A stretch of DNA of 64,000 bases from Haematospirillum sp. H1815 (GTDB taxonomy: Bacteria > Pseudomonadota > Alphaproteobacteria > Rhodospirillales > Rhodospirillaceae), in assembly GCF_012102705.1 (NCBI RefSeq), contig NZ_JAAVTA010000004.1, forward strand, positions 62,001 to 126,000. The letters run 5' to 3'. Shown in pieces: positions 1 to 8,926 of this stretch (position 1 is its first letter; each line of letters starts with the position of its first letter). Position numbers and translations under genes: made by a program. The notes under the pieces were generated by a model. It worked only from the letters and a program-made list of their open reading frames with translations, did not search any database and was not told the origin of the DNA.

Positions 1-2115
1 GACAACGTCACAAACATCAACACGATTGGATACAAGGGGACAAAGACAAACTTTGCCACCTTTGTGACCCGTCAGGTCTCGTCAACCTCCTACAGCGCCG
101 GCGGTGTGCAGTCGCGCCCCCGCACTGGTGTTGACATACAGGGACTTCTGCAATCCTCCACCTCCTCAACCGATGTCGGCATATCCGGTGCCGGCTTCTT
201 TGTCGTGTCAAAGCAGGCCCTGAACTCCACGGGCTTCGGGTATTCCCGGGCCGGCTCCTTCAAGATCGATAAAGACGGATACCTGCAAAACGTTGGCGGG
301 TACTATCTGCAAGGGTGGCCCCTGGAAAACTGGGACGGATCATTAAGTGCAGCCACCGTTGTCAAAGACGGCAATACATATATGAAATCGTATAAAAACA
401 ATCTTGGCGAAACGTACTATATGAACGACAACGCCATTGATAATGTCAACCTGCAGCCTATGAACCTCAGCAGTATCGGGGGGACCGCACGGGCAACCTC
501 GATATTGTCCATCGCAGCAAACCTGCCATCCGGCGCCTTGGTTGGCGCCACCGAGAAGACAAATGCCCCGATTTTTGACAGCCTTGGAAACAGCCACAAC
601 CTGAACTTTTCATGGATCAAGCGGGGACAAAACCAGTGGGACTACGAAGCCATGCCCCCGGCAGGAACCACATACCTGACCCTTGATGACCAGACAGACG
701 CAAAACGCGTGTACTTCGCTGCAGGGCGGATTGATTTCAGCAATATCCCCGCTGATGGCAAAACCATGACGATGGCTCTGGGCGGAAACAACTACACATT
801 CCGCTTCAGCACAGCAGATCCAACCAGCGGATACCGTGATGACGGCGTAACAGCCAACACAACTACCGTTGGAGGAACGTTGCCTGTTAATGGGGATACA
901 CTGCAAATTGGCGGTATCACATTCACGGTTCGCAATCCTGGACCAGCCAGCAATGCAACCGAAGTTGACGTTAGTGGACTGTCAAATTCTACTGCCGTTG
1001 CCAACCAAATCGCACAAACAGCACAATCGTATTTCAGCACCCGTCTTGGTCCAGGGAACTGGGTAACCAGCGTGGGCGCACAAATCCAATCATCGCTAGC
1101 TATAGGCGCTGGCACAGGAAATCTCGTAACGGGAGCCTACAATGACATCACTGGCGGCACCGTGGCAAACAACGAGTTCGTCATAAACACCACCGGTAAA
1201 TCATTGAGCCAGATCTTGGATATTCTTGGCAAAATGATCAATACGGCCTCCTCCGCTTCGTTGAATGATGCTTCTGGCCGGTTTCCGCCCTCTCCTCCTG
1301 CCAACTTGGCTATCCGGGTGGCAGGGGAAAACGGCATTATGTTCCGTCAGTTCTCGGCCATACCCGGTCAGGAAATTTCTGTTGATGCATCCGCCCTTGA
1401 GGACATAAACAGCCAGAAATCCGTTCTCCAGAGCACTGTCTTTACGGTACCAGCGCTTGGCCCCAGCATGTCGTGGATCAAGCCTACCGGGGGTGAACCA
1501 CCCGCCGTCAAGTTCAATGGGGATGGTACGATCAACGAACTGCATGGGTCTGATGAAACAACAGCCGTTGATCCGCGCTTGCGGGTTCGGGTTGGCTGGG
1601 CCAACGGGGCGCTGAACATGGATGGGTCAACACCGCTGACAGGTGGCAGCCCCGGTATTGCCCTGTTTCTGGGCAACTACAACAGCCCCAACGAAGCCAT
1701 GCAGCAAAAAGCCGGGGCGTACCAGCTGAACAAGGTTGCCCAGAACGGTAACAAATTCGGTAACTTTGCCGGCCTGACAATCGGGGAAGATGGCGTTGTG
1801 ACAGCCCGTTTTGATAACGGGGTCACCATTCCCATCTTCATGATCCCCTTGGCCACATTTGTGAATCCGAATGGTATGAACAGCCAAACCGGCAACGTGT
1901 TCCAGGAAACAAGCCAGTCCGGCCTGCCAACCCTGCGCGAAGCAGGAAGCGGGACAGCCGGCATTGTATCCGGTGCATCGCTGGAGGCTTCAACCGTTGA
2001 TCTGGGGGAAGAATTTACCACGATGATCACGACACAAAGGGCCTATTCAGCGGCATCAAAGATCATCACAACAACCGACCAGATGCTAGATGAACTGGTC
2101 AATATCAAGCGCTGA
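1..2115 (+). CDS. flgE: Flagellar hook protein FlgE (5' end outside window)
   Basis: The reading frame is open from base 1, so the true start lies upstream; 704 residues are visible. The first residues resemble the hook/rod N-terminal helix (NTIGYKGT, as in the NT-GFK signature). The C-terminus carries the FlgE signature: ASTVDLGEEFTTMITTQRAY followed by ITTTDQMLDELVNIKR. The protein polymerises into the flagellar hook outside the cell after export by the flagellar type III system. The middle (about residues 200-600) is long and rich in Gly, Asn, Thr and Ser, as expected for the variable surface domains of large alphaproteobacterial hook proteins. The next gene, fliF, starts 266 bases downstream and probably has its own promoter. 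Confidence 0.93.
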   Translation, partial: DNVTNINTIGYKGTKTNFATFVTRQVSSTSYSAGGVQSRPRTGVDIQGLLQSSTSSTDVGISGAGFFVVSKQALNSTGFGYSRAGSFKIDKDGYLQNVGGYYLQGWPLENWDGSLSAATVVKDGNTYMKSYKNNLGETYYMNDNAIDNVNLQPMNLSSIGGTARATSILSIAANLPSGALVGATEKTNAPIFDSLGNSHNLNFSWIKRGQNQWDYEAMPPAGTTYLTLDDQTDAKRVYFAAGRIDFSNIPADGKTMTMALGGNNYTFRFSTADPTSGYRDDGVTANTTTVGGTLPVNGDTLQIGGITFTVRNPGPASNATEVDVSGLSNSTAVANQIAQTAQSYFSTRLGPGNWVTSVGAQIQSSLAIGAGTGNLVTGAYNDITGGTVANNEFVINTTGKSLSQILDILGKMINTASSASLNDASGRFPPSPPANLAIRVAGENGIMFRQFSAIPGQEISVDASALEDINSQKSVLQSTVFTVPALGPSMSWIKPTGGEPPAVKFNGDGTINELHGSDETTAVDPRLRVRVGWANGALNMDGSTPLTGGSPGIALFLGNYNSPNEAMQQKAGAYQLNKVAQNGNKFGNFAGLTIGEDGVVTARFDNGVTIPIFMIPLATFVNPNGMNSQTGNVFQETSQSGLPTLREAGSGTAGIVSGASLEASTVDLGEEFTTMITTQRAYSAASKIITTTDQMLDELVNIKR

Positions 2116-2381
2116 TGATCCCGGCTGATATTGTGTGTGCAAATCTTTTACACTGATAACGTGAAGGGAGCTTCGGAATACACAAGCCCGGGGCTTCCTT
2201 ACTGTCCGTCTCCTCTTGTCCGGAAAGCCATCAGACCAGGCAAAAATTGCCCGGTATTAACCGGTTGTTCACCGTCACAGCATAGCCTCCTGAATACGGG
2301 CGCAGGGGCGATCTGACCCTTGTTTTCAGAAACGTACGTTCTTGGGCACGAACCAAGACGTGGCTTGGCGGGAAGCAGACT
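2116..2381 (+). promoter_or_regulatory. flgE-fliF intergenic region with inverted repeats
   Basis: This gap contains no convincing gene. It holds a CCGGT/ACCGG inverted repeat at 2251-2264, a TTAA-N7-TTCA element at 2257-2271 (one base from the CtrA consensus TTAA-N7-TTAA), and a 10-base palindrome AACGTACGTT at 2331-2340. No sigma-54 element (GG-N10-GC) was found. A fliF operon promoter here is an inference from the position and gap size. Confidence 0.3.
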
Positions 2382-3998
2382 GTGGACTCATTTGTTCAGC
2401 AAATGCGCAATCTGGGGCCGGCGCGCCTGGCCGCTTTGGCTGGCGTCGCAATTGGTCTTCTTGGCTTTCTTGTTTACTTTGCCACACGTTTGGGCACACC
2501 GCCCATGGAACGCCTGTTTGGCGATCTGTCCACAGCTGATGCAAAAGCCATTATTTCCGAGCTGGAAAGCCAGAAAGTCCCTTTTGAGCTACGCAACAAC
2601 GGTACTGAAATTGCGGTACCATCCAGCCAGGTTCTTAAGCTTCGGGTACAACTTGCAGAAAAAACCTCCGCAACAGGTGGGGCCGTTGGTTACGAAGTAT
2701 TCGACCAGATGGACAGTCTGGGTGCCACCAACTTCATGCAGAACGTCAATCAGGTGCGGGCACTGGAAGGTGAGCTGGCACGGACCATCATGGCCATAGA
2801 GGGGGTCAAGGCGGCACGCGTACACCTCGTCATGCCCAAGCGGGAGGTATTTACCCGCGAAACGCAGGATCCATCTGCTGCCGTCTTCATCAAAATGCAC
2901 CGTGGCCGCCTGTCCCGTGAACAAGCCAATGCGGTACAGCGCCTGATCGCCGCCTCGGTGCCGCGCCTGAAACCAGCCCGGATTTCTATCGTGGATGATC
3001 GCGGCACCCTTCTGACACCGGGTATGGAAGATGAAGGGGTCGCCAAGCTCAATACCCAGGAGGAGATGCGCCGCAGGGAAGAAGCACGACTCGCACGCTC
3101 CCTGGAACAGCTTCTGGAAAATGTCGTGGGGCTGGGCAAGATTAGGGCCGAAGTCCGCGCCGATATCGATTTTGACAAAGTTGTGACCAACCAGGAAATC
3201 TACGATCCAGAAGCCCAGGTAGCCAGATCTACCGTAAATCGTCAGGAAAGCAACGAATCATCGGAAAATGATCCTGGCAATGTCAGCGTTGCCAACAATT
3301 TGCCCAATGCACAAACAGCCTCCGGTGGCCCTGCTGCCACATCGCGCGAGAACAGGACCGAGGAAACAACAAACTTCGAGATTTCCCGGAAGGTTACCAA
3401 CCAGGTTAAGGAAGGCCCCCAAATCCGGCGGTTGTCTGTCGCGGTCCTTGTTGACGGCATTTACAGCACGGGGGACAATGGGGAAAGGCAATTCCAACCG
3501 CGTCCAGCCGAAGAAATGGACAAGCTGGCTGCTATTGTGCGCTCGGCCATTGGTTTCAATGCCGCGCGCGGAGATCAGGTTGAACTGGTCAACATGCAGT
3601 TCCAGGCTTTGGACGAGGCTGATCTGGAAGCGCCGTGGATGTTCATGGGTTTCACCAAACCCGAAGTCATGCGTATGGCTGAAAGCTTCGGTGTTGCGAT
3701 TGTTGCGATCCTGATCATCCTGATGGTGGTGCGTCCCTTGGTGGCACGGGCCTTCGAGGGCATGGCGGCAAGCGAGGACAACCAGCTGCTGACCGCAGAT
3801 GGAATGCCCAATGCGCAGCTGTCCGGCCCAGCGCCTATTCCGGAGGAAGAGGACATTTCTGACGAGCTTATTGATATCGACAAGGTTGAGGGTCGCGTGA
3901 AAGCATCATCCCTGCGCAAGATCGGGGAGATTGTCGACAAGCATCCGGAAGAAGCCGTGTCGATCATTCGCAACTGGCTTTACCAGGAAGCCGCATAG
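2382..3998 (+). CDS. fliF: Flagellar MS-ring protein FliF
   Basis: FliF builds the membrane/supramembrane ring that nucleates the basal body and houses the export gate. The 538-residue product has a first membrane segment at about 17-34, the periplasmic YscJ/FliF region (ring-building motifs at about 40-220), a low-complexity Asn/Ser/Glu stretch near 285-325, a second membrane segment at about 434-455, and a cytoplasmic tail ending in the FliG-binding helix (SLRKIGEIVDKHPEEA, then NWLYQEA). The start is GTG with GGGAAG upstream. It is followed 70 bases later by fliG, consistent with the FliF-FliG contact in the rotor and with a shared operon. Confidence 0.95.
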   Translation: MDSFVQQMRNLGPARLAALAGVAIGLLGFLVYFATRLGTPPMERLFGDLSTADAKAIISELESQKVPFELRNNGTEIAVPSSQVLKLRVQLAEKTSATGGAVGYEVFDQMDSLGATNFMQNVNQVRALEGELARTIMAIEGVKAARVHLVMPKREVFTRETQDPSAAVFIKMHRGRLSREQANAVQRLIAASVPRLKPARISIVDDRGTLLTPGMEDEGVAKLNTQEEMRRREEARLARSLEQLLENVVGLGKIRAEVRADIDFDKVVTNQEIYDPEAQVARSTVNRQESNESSENDPGNVSVANNLPNAQTASGGPAATSRENRTEETTNFEISRKVTNQVKEGPQIRRLSVAVLVDGIYSTGDNGERQFQPRPAEEMDKLAAIVRSAIGFNAARGDQVELVNMQFQALDEADLEAPWMFMGFTKPEVMRMAESFGVAIVAILIILMVVRPLVARAFEGMAASEDNQLLTADGMPNAQLSGPAPIPEEEDISDELIDIDKVEGRVKASSLRKIGEIVDKHPEEAVSIIRNWLYQEAA

Positions 3999-4068
3999 AG
4001 GTTTGGCTTGTGCCCGGGCAGCACATGTTCTGGCCTTTTGATGCATACCTGACAGAGGAGAAGGCACC

Positions 4069-5088
4069 GTGGGGCGCCTGAAAGAAGATTACAGAAGCCT
4101 GACCGGACCACAGAAAGCGGCCATCTTTCTGCTGTCCTTGGGTGACGAGCATTCAACCCGCTTGTTCTCGATGATGAATGACGACGAGATCAAGGAACTT
4201 TCACAGATCATGGCGAACCTTGGTACCGTCTCAGCGGCCCTTGTCGAGCGCCTGTTTGTGGAATTTGCCGATGCCATCTCCAACACCGGGTCGCTGGTTG
4301 GTTCGTTTGACACGACAGAACGCCTGCTGATGAAGACCCTGCCGAAAGACCGCGTGGAATCCATTATGGAGGAAATACGTGGTCCCGCAGGACGTACCAT
4401 GTGGGACAAGCTTGGTAACGTTAACGAACAGGTGCTGGCAAACTACCTGAAGAACGAATACCCGCAAACCGTTGCCGTTGTGCTTTCAAAGATCAAGGCA
4501 GATCACGGTGCCAGGGTTCTGGGCCTTTTGCCCGAACCTTTTGCGCTGGAAGTCATCATGCGCATGCTGCACATGGAAGCGATCCAGAAGGAAGTTTTGG
4601 ATGGTGTTGAAAAGACACTGCGGACCGAATTCATGTCGAACTTGGCACGCACACAGCGCCGCGATGCGCATGAAATGATGGCCGACATCTTCAATAACCT
4701 TGATCGCAACACCGAGGCCCGGTTTATGGGCGCCCTTGAAGAGCGTAACCGTGAAAGCGCGGAAAAGATCAAACAGCTCATGTTCACATTCGAAGATCTC
4801 AACCGCCTGGATGCTGCTGGCGTTCAAACCTTGCTGCGGCATGTGGAAAAAGACAAGCTGGCGCTGTCCCTGAAAGGAGCCTCGGATGGCCTGAAAGACC
4901 TGTTCTTCAAGAATATGTCCGAACGCGCTGGCAAGATGCTGCGTGATGACATGGATGCCATGGGTCCTGTCCGTCTGCGTGAAGTGGACGAAGCGCAGAA
5001 TATTATTGTTGTCCTGGCCAAGGAGCTGGCCAATTCCGGGCAGATTGTCATCTCTGAAGGGAAGGAAGACGACGAACTGGTCTATTGA
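4069..5088 (+). CDS. fliG: Flagellar motor switch protein FliG
   Basis: FliG couples torque from the stator to the rotor and sits on the cytoplasmic face of the MS ring. Length (339 residues) is normal. The N-terminal FliF-binding domain spans about 1-100. The middle domain carries the EHPQ-type FliM-binding motif as EYPQ at residues 130-133, so His is replaced by Tyr. The C-terminal torque helix is intact, with charged residues R286, R292, D293, D294 and D296 before [12 protein letters not shown]. The start is GTG, preceded by GAGGAGAAGG at good spacing. It lies between fliF and fliH in the expected order. Confidence 0.96.
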   Translation: MGRLKEDYRSLTGPQKAAIFLLSLGDEHSTRLFSMMNDDEIKELSQIMANLGTVSAALVERLFVEFADAISNTGSLVGSFDTTERLLMKTLPKDRVESIMEEIRGPAGRTMWDKLGNVNEQVLANYLKNEYPQTVAVVLSKIKADHGARVLGLLPEPFALEVIMRMLHMEAIQKEVLDGVEKTLRTEFMSNLARTQRRDAHEMMADIFNNLDRNTEARFMGALEERNRESAEKIKQLMFTFEDLNRLDAAGVQTLLRHVEKDKLALSLKGASDGLKDLFFKNMSERAGKMLRDDMDAMGPVRLREVDEAQNIIVVLAKELANSGQIVISEGKEDDELVY

Positions 5089-5120
5089 TTCCTTTCCCTG
5101 CCTGATCCCCGGAGTACTTC

Positions 5121-6161
5121 ATGGCCCCGCCGACTGTCCGCAAATTTACCTTTGATGTCCGTTTCGACGAACCGACACCCTCGGAGCGACAGCCTGTTCT
5201 TTCCGAACTCCTGATCAGCGAACCTCCGCCGGAACCAGAGCCGGAACTGCCGCCGGAACCAGAAGAACCGCCCCCGGTTGTTTTCAGTCAGGAGGAACTG
5301 GAGTTCGCTCGTGAAGAAGCTTATGTCGCCGGACACGCTGCCGCCCTTCAAGAAGCAGCCGCATCCGTGGAGCAATTTGTGGCCGAGGCCTTGAATCGCT
5401 GCGCAGAGTCAATGACTGCTCTTGCAAACAAGACAGACCCTCTTGCTGATGCAGCCACATCCGCAGCCGTCCAGGTTGTACACACGATTTGCCAGAAGTT
5501 GCTGCCACATACAGCCGATGATTATGCCATACGCGAGATTGCGAGCCTTGTACAATCCCTGCTGCCGGATTTGATCGGACAGCCCCGTATCCTGATCCAT
5601 ACCAGCCCGAAAATGGTGGATCTCCTCCGCAAACGTCTGACCGAAACAATCAACAAAACGGGATTCGAGGGACGTATGGTTCTGCTGGGTGATTCCTCCA
5701 TGCTTCCCGCTGATGCCCGTGTTGAATGGGCTGATGGCGGCGCAGAGCGAAACATGGCCCGGGCACTTGATGAAATAAACGCTCTGGTACAGCGGAATAT
5801 TCCGCTGTTTCAGCAAGGGAAAACCCTGGAACCCGGGCACCTGTCCCATAGTGGGGAAACCGATACCGTAACAAGGACGGTCGAGGACATATGGCCCGAT
5901 GTTGATCCGGCCAACTGGTACACGCCCCCAAGCAAGCATGCGGAAACGGTCTTGGTACAGCAAGCAAGTCATCCGGAACCGGAACAGACAAGCGAAGCCT
6001 CTGAACAGACTGCCTTGGCCGAACCAGAACCCATGCCATCCGAGGTCATCACGAATGAAAACATAAATACAGGTGAAGACACTGAAATACTGCAAGCAGA
6101 CGAGATAACACAACACGCTGCAGATGCAGATCCGGCAGAAGACCTAAAACCCGACGCGTAA
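5121..6161 (+). CDS. fliH: Flagellar export regulator FliH
   Basis: FliH is the peripheral stalk of the flagellar export apparatus; it binds and regulates the ATPase FliI and docks it to FliN. The N-terminus (KFTFDVRFDEP) is typical of alphaproteobacterial FliH. Residues about 36-52 form a Pro/Glu repeat, followed by a helical region with alternating Ala/Glu (about 55-110) and the conserved C-terminal FliH/HrpE fold (about 110-215). The last 115 residues or so are an unusual acidic Glu/Thr/Pro-rich tail not needed for the core fold, making the protein (346 residues) longer than usual. It sits between fliG and fliN; its partner fliI is 14 kb away on the other strand. Confidence 0.85.
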   Translation: MAPPTVRKFTFDVRFDEPTPSERQPVLSELLISEPPPEPEPELPPEPEEPPPVVFSQEELEFAREEAYVAGHAAALQEAAASVEQFVAEALNRCAESMTALANKTDPLADAATSAAVQVVHTICQKLLPHTADDYAIREIASLVQSLLPDLIGQPRILIHTSPKMVDLLRKRLTETINKTGFEGRMVLLGDSSMLPADARVEWADGGAERNMARALDEINALVQRNIPLFQQGKTLEPGHLSHSGETDTVTRTVEDIWPDVDPANWYTPPSKHAETVLVQQASHPEPEQTSEASEQTALAEPEPMPSEVITNENINTGEDTEILQADEITQHAADADPAEDLKPDA

Positions 6162-6180
6162 ACAGGGAGGAACGCTTGTT

Positions 6181-6537
6181 ATGGCTGATAATGATCTTGA
6201 GCTGGATGAAATGCCGGAGGAAGAGGATGAAACCGGCCAACGCGATGACGATATGGAGATTGCCGAGGAGCTTCCGGACAAACCACGCTCGGCCGCTGAC
6301 CTTGAGGCTGTCTACGACATCCCGGTACAAGTATCCGCCGTTCTCGGGAAGTCATCCATGCAGGTCAACAACCTGCTGCGCTTGGGGCGCGGGGCCGTTG
6401 TCGAACTAGACCGGAAAGTCGGGGAAGCTATTGATATCTATGTCAACAATCGCCTCGTCGCCCGCGGAGAGGTTGTTGTTGTCGAGGACAGGCTCGGCAT
6501 TACCATGACAGAAATCATCAAGACAGACCGCACCTGA
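6181..6537 (+). CDS. fliN: Flagellar motor switch protein FliN
   Basis: FliN forms part of the C-ring and takes part in switching and export. The 118-residue product has an acidic N-terminal extension (about 1-35) followed by the complete SpoA/FliN domain: IPVQVSAVLGKSSM, LLRLGRGAVVELD, then the C-terminal NNRLVARGEVVVVEDRLGI. The start is ATG 19 bases after fliH with GGGAGGAA upstream. The gene order fliH-fliN is the one seen in alphaproteobacteria. No fliM is in the window. Confidence 0.95.
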   Translation: MADNDLELDEMPEEEDETGQRDDDMEIAEELPDKPRSAADLEAVYDIPVQVSAVLGKSSMQVNNLLRLGRGAVVELDRKVGEAIDIYVNNRLVARGEVVVVEDRLGITMTEIIKTDRT

Positions 6538-6571
6538 TACATCTCTCAACACGCATCAAGGACCAGACCTG

Positions 6572-7441
6572 ATGGCCGAAAGCGGTAACATACAGGAAAG
6601 CCTGCCGGACTCCTCGGATGACTATACAAGCCGGCCCCGGGGCATGGATGTTGCGACACTCTCGGGCATACTGGGTGCTGTTGCCCTTACGGTGATGGCT
6701 ATTGCAGCCAGCGGCTCGCCATTGTCATTTGTCGATATGTCGGGCCTGTTGATTGTGTTGGGTGGCACCATACTGATCACAGCAACCAGTTTCAGTTGGT
6801 CTGATATACGGCAAACACTACGCGAACTGGGTCGATCCGCTGGATACAAGATACCCGCCCCACAGGATGTCGCGCTCGATATGCTTCGTATCGCCGAATA
6901 TACACACCACCATGGCATCCTGAAACTGCGCGGCGTTGTTCTGAATTCGCTGCATCGCGACCAGATTCTGCACAAGGGGCTTCAGCTTGTGCTGAACGGT
7001 ACAGCCGAAAATGAGATTGTACGTATTCTTTCTTCAGATATCGCCTCAAGCCGAATTCACAGTGACCGGGCAGTCTGCGTCCTGCGGCGCGCGGCAGAGA
7101 CCAGCCCTGCCATGGGGTTGATCGGGACCCTGATTGGCCTGGTGCAGATGCTGGGGCATCTGGATAATCCGGCCGCGATCGGACCGGGAATGTCCATTGC
7201 TCTTCTGACCACTTTCTATGGTGCTGTCATGGCCTACATGATCCTCGGCCCACTTGGGTCACGGCTGGAACGCAATGGCCAGGAAGAAGCCTTGGTGCAC
7301 CAGATATGGCTGACAACAGTCCTGTCGATTGAACGCAGGGAAAGTCCATCGCAACTGGAACTGCACTTCAACAGCATCCTGCCCCCTGGTCAGCGGCTGC
7401 CCGTACACGCCAACATGATCCGACAACCGGCAGGAGGATAA
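6572..7441 (+). CDS. MotA/TolQ/ExbB-family proton channel protein
   Basis: This 289-residue membrane protein has four predicted membrane segments (about 30-48, 52-72, 180-200 and 210-230) and the MotA signature prolines: one in SPAMGLIGTLIGLV and one in TTFYGAVMAYMILGPLGSRL, matching E. coli MotA P173 and P222. A large cytoplasmic loop lies between segments 2 and 3, as in MotA/PomA. MotA with MotB forms the ion-driven stator around the rotor. No motB is adjacent; the downstream gene is flbD. It may be the real motor MotA with motB elsewhere, or a flagellar-cluster paralogue of unknown role. The family is certain, the exact role is not. Confidence 0.8.
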   Translation: MAESGNIQESLPDSSDDYTSRPRGMDVATLSGILGAVALTVMAIAASGSPLSFVDMSGLLIVLGGTILITATSFSWSDIRQTLRELGRSAGYKIPAPQDVALDMLRIAEYTHHHGILKLRGVVLNSLHRDQILHKGLQLVLNGTAENEIVRILSSDIASSRIHSDRAVCVLRRAAETSPAMGLIGTLIGLVQMLGHLDNPAAIGPGMSIALLTTFYGAVMAYMILGPLGSRLERNGQEEALVHQIWLTTVLSIERRESPSQLELHFNSILPPGQRLPVHANMIRQPAGG

Positions 7442-7519
7442 GAATTTTTTGACATTTGCCGTTCTATAGTGCGGTAGCAGCCTTGGGTCATGTCTGTTTT
7501 GTAGTGGGAGATTGCACGA

Positions 7520-8854
7520 ATGCGTTTGTTGATTGTTGGCTCCCTGGGCGGACAGATTGGTGCGGCAAGCCAGATTGCCATGCGCCGTGGCGCCAAGGTC
7601 AGTCAGGCCGACGATATTCACGCTGCGCTGACCCAACTGCGCAGCGGCCATGGTGCTGATTTGATGATGGTTGATATCGGGCTGGATATCCGTCTTCTTG
7701 TCGCCAGCCTTGAATCCGAACGCATATCTGTACCCGTCGTTGCCTGTGGCGTTTCTACCGATACCAAGGCTGCCGTGGAGGCGATACGGGCCGGCGCAAA
7801 GGAGTACGTCCCCCTCCCTCCTGATCCAGAATTGATTGCCGCTGTCCTTGCCGCCGTTGTGCAGCAGGACAACACTATTATATTCCGTGATCCCTCCATG
7901 CAAAAAATCATGGACTTGGCCAATCAGGTTGCTCCTTCCGAGGCCGGTATCCTGATCGTCGGAGAGTCCGGAACCGGCAAGGAACTGGTTGCCCGACACA
8001 TCCACCAGAAATCACGACGGGCAAACCGTGTTTTTGTTGCCGTCAACTGCGCCGCCATTCCCGAAAATCTTCTTGAGTCAGAACTGTTTGGTCACGAGAA
8101 GGGGGCCTTCACAGGTGCCATTGCCAGACGCATCGGCAAGTTTGAGGAAGCCACCGGCGGTACCTTGCTACTGGACGAGATATCGGAAATCGATGTCCGC
8201 CTTCAGGCCAAGCTGCTGCGCGTTCTTCAGGAACGGGAACTGACACGCGTCGGAGGCAACCAATCCATCAAAGTCGATGTCCGCATTCTGGCAACATCCA
8301 ACCGCAACCTTCAGGAAGAAGTACGCAAGGGCACATTCCGCGAAGACCTGTTTTTCCGCCTGAACGTCATGACACTGTCTCTCCCACCACTGCGTGACCG
8401 CCCCAAGGATATAGAGATTCTCGCCAAGCATTTTGCAGAAAAGTATGCGGCCCTGAACAAGGTACCGGCCCGCCCCATTGCAGCCAATGCGATGGAGGCC
8501 TTACAGCGGCACATATGGAAAGGAAATGTCCGCGAGCTTGAGAACACGATCCATCGCTCTGTTCTTTTGGCACGCGGCGACACAATTGACCGTGACGCCA
8601 TTCTTCTGACGGAAGACGGGGAGAATGTGCCCAACCCGAACGGCAGTATTGGAACCTTGGTAGGACGGACCGTTGCTGATGTTGAGCGAGATCTGATCAT
8701 CGATACACTGCGCCATACGCTGGGCAACAGAACACACGCAGCCAATATCCTTGGAATCTCGATCCGGACGCTTCGCAACAAACTCAGGCTGTACACCGAT
8801 CAAGGGCTTCCGGTTCCACCGCCAACAGGTGGGGAGGCCGATGTTCCAGCCTGA
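7520..8854 (+). CDS. flbD: Sigma-54-dependent flagellar regulator FlbD
   Basis: This is a bacterial enhancer-binding protein that activates late flagellar genes with RNA polymerase sigma-54. Domains: a degenerate receiver at 1-115, an AAA+ domain at about 122-350 with Walker A GESGTGKE (148-155) and the sigma-54 contact loop GAFTGA (195-200), and a Fis-type helix-turn-helix near the C-terminus (HAANILGISIRTLRNKLR). The receiver keeps an Asp at 52 but has lost the N-terminal acidic pair (VGS instead of V-D-D) and the conserved Lys-Pro, as known for Caulobacter FlbD. Its location between the motA-like gene and flhA fits. The ATG has a GGGAG upstream. Confidence 0.93.
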   Translation: MRLLIVGSLGGQIGAASQIAMRRGAKVSQADDIHAALTQLRSGHGADLMMVDIGLDIRLLVASLESERISVPVVACGVSTDTKAAVEAIRAGAKEYVPLPPDPELIAAVLAAVVQQDNTIIFRDPSMQKIMDLANQVAPSEAGILIVGESGTGKELVARHIHQKSRRANRVFVAVNCAAIPENLLESELFGHEKGAFTGAIARRIGKFEEATGGTLLLDEISEIDVRLQAKLLRVLQERELTRVGGNQSIKVDVRILATSNRNLQEEVRKGTFREDLFFRLNVMTLSLPPLRDRPKDIEILAKHFAEKYAALNKVPARPIAANAMEALQRHIWKGNVRELENTIHRSVLLARGDTIDRDAILLTEDGENVPNPNGSIGTLVGRTVADVERDLIIDTLRHTLGNRTHAANILGISIRTLRNKLRLYTDQGLPVPPPTGGEADVPA

Positions 8855-8926
8855 TTGTGAGATAGAATCAGGTTTTCGAATCTAGAACAGTTCAATACCA
8901 CTCTTTGCGCGGGAACTGACAAACGC

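Noticed and set aside
7449-7470. TTGACA and TATAGT upstream of flbD
   Set aside because: The spacer is only 10 bases, far too short for a sigma-70 promoter.
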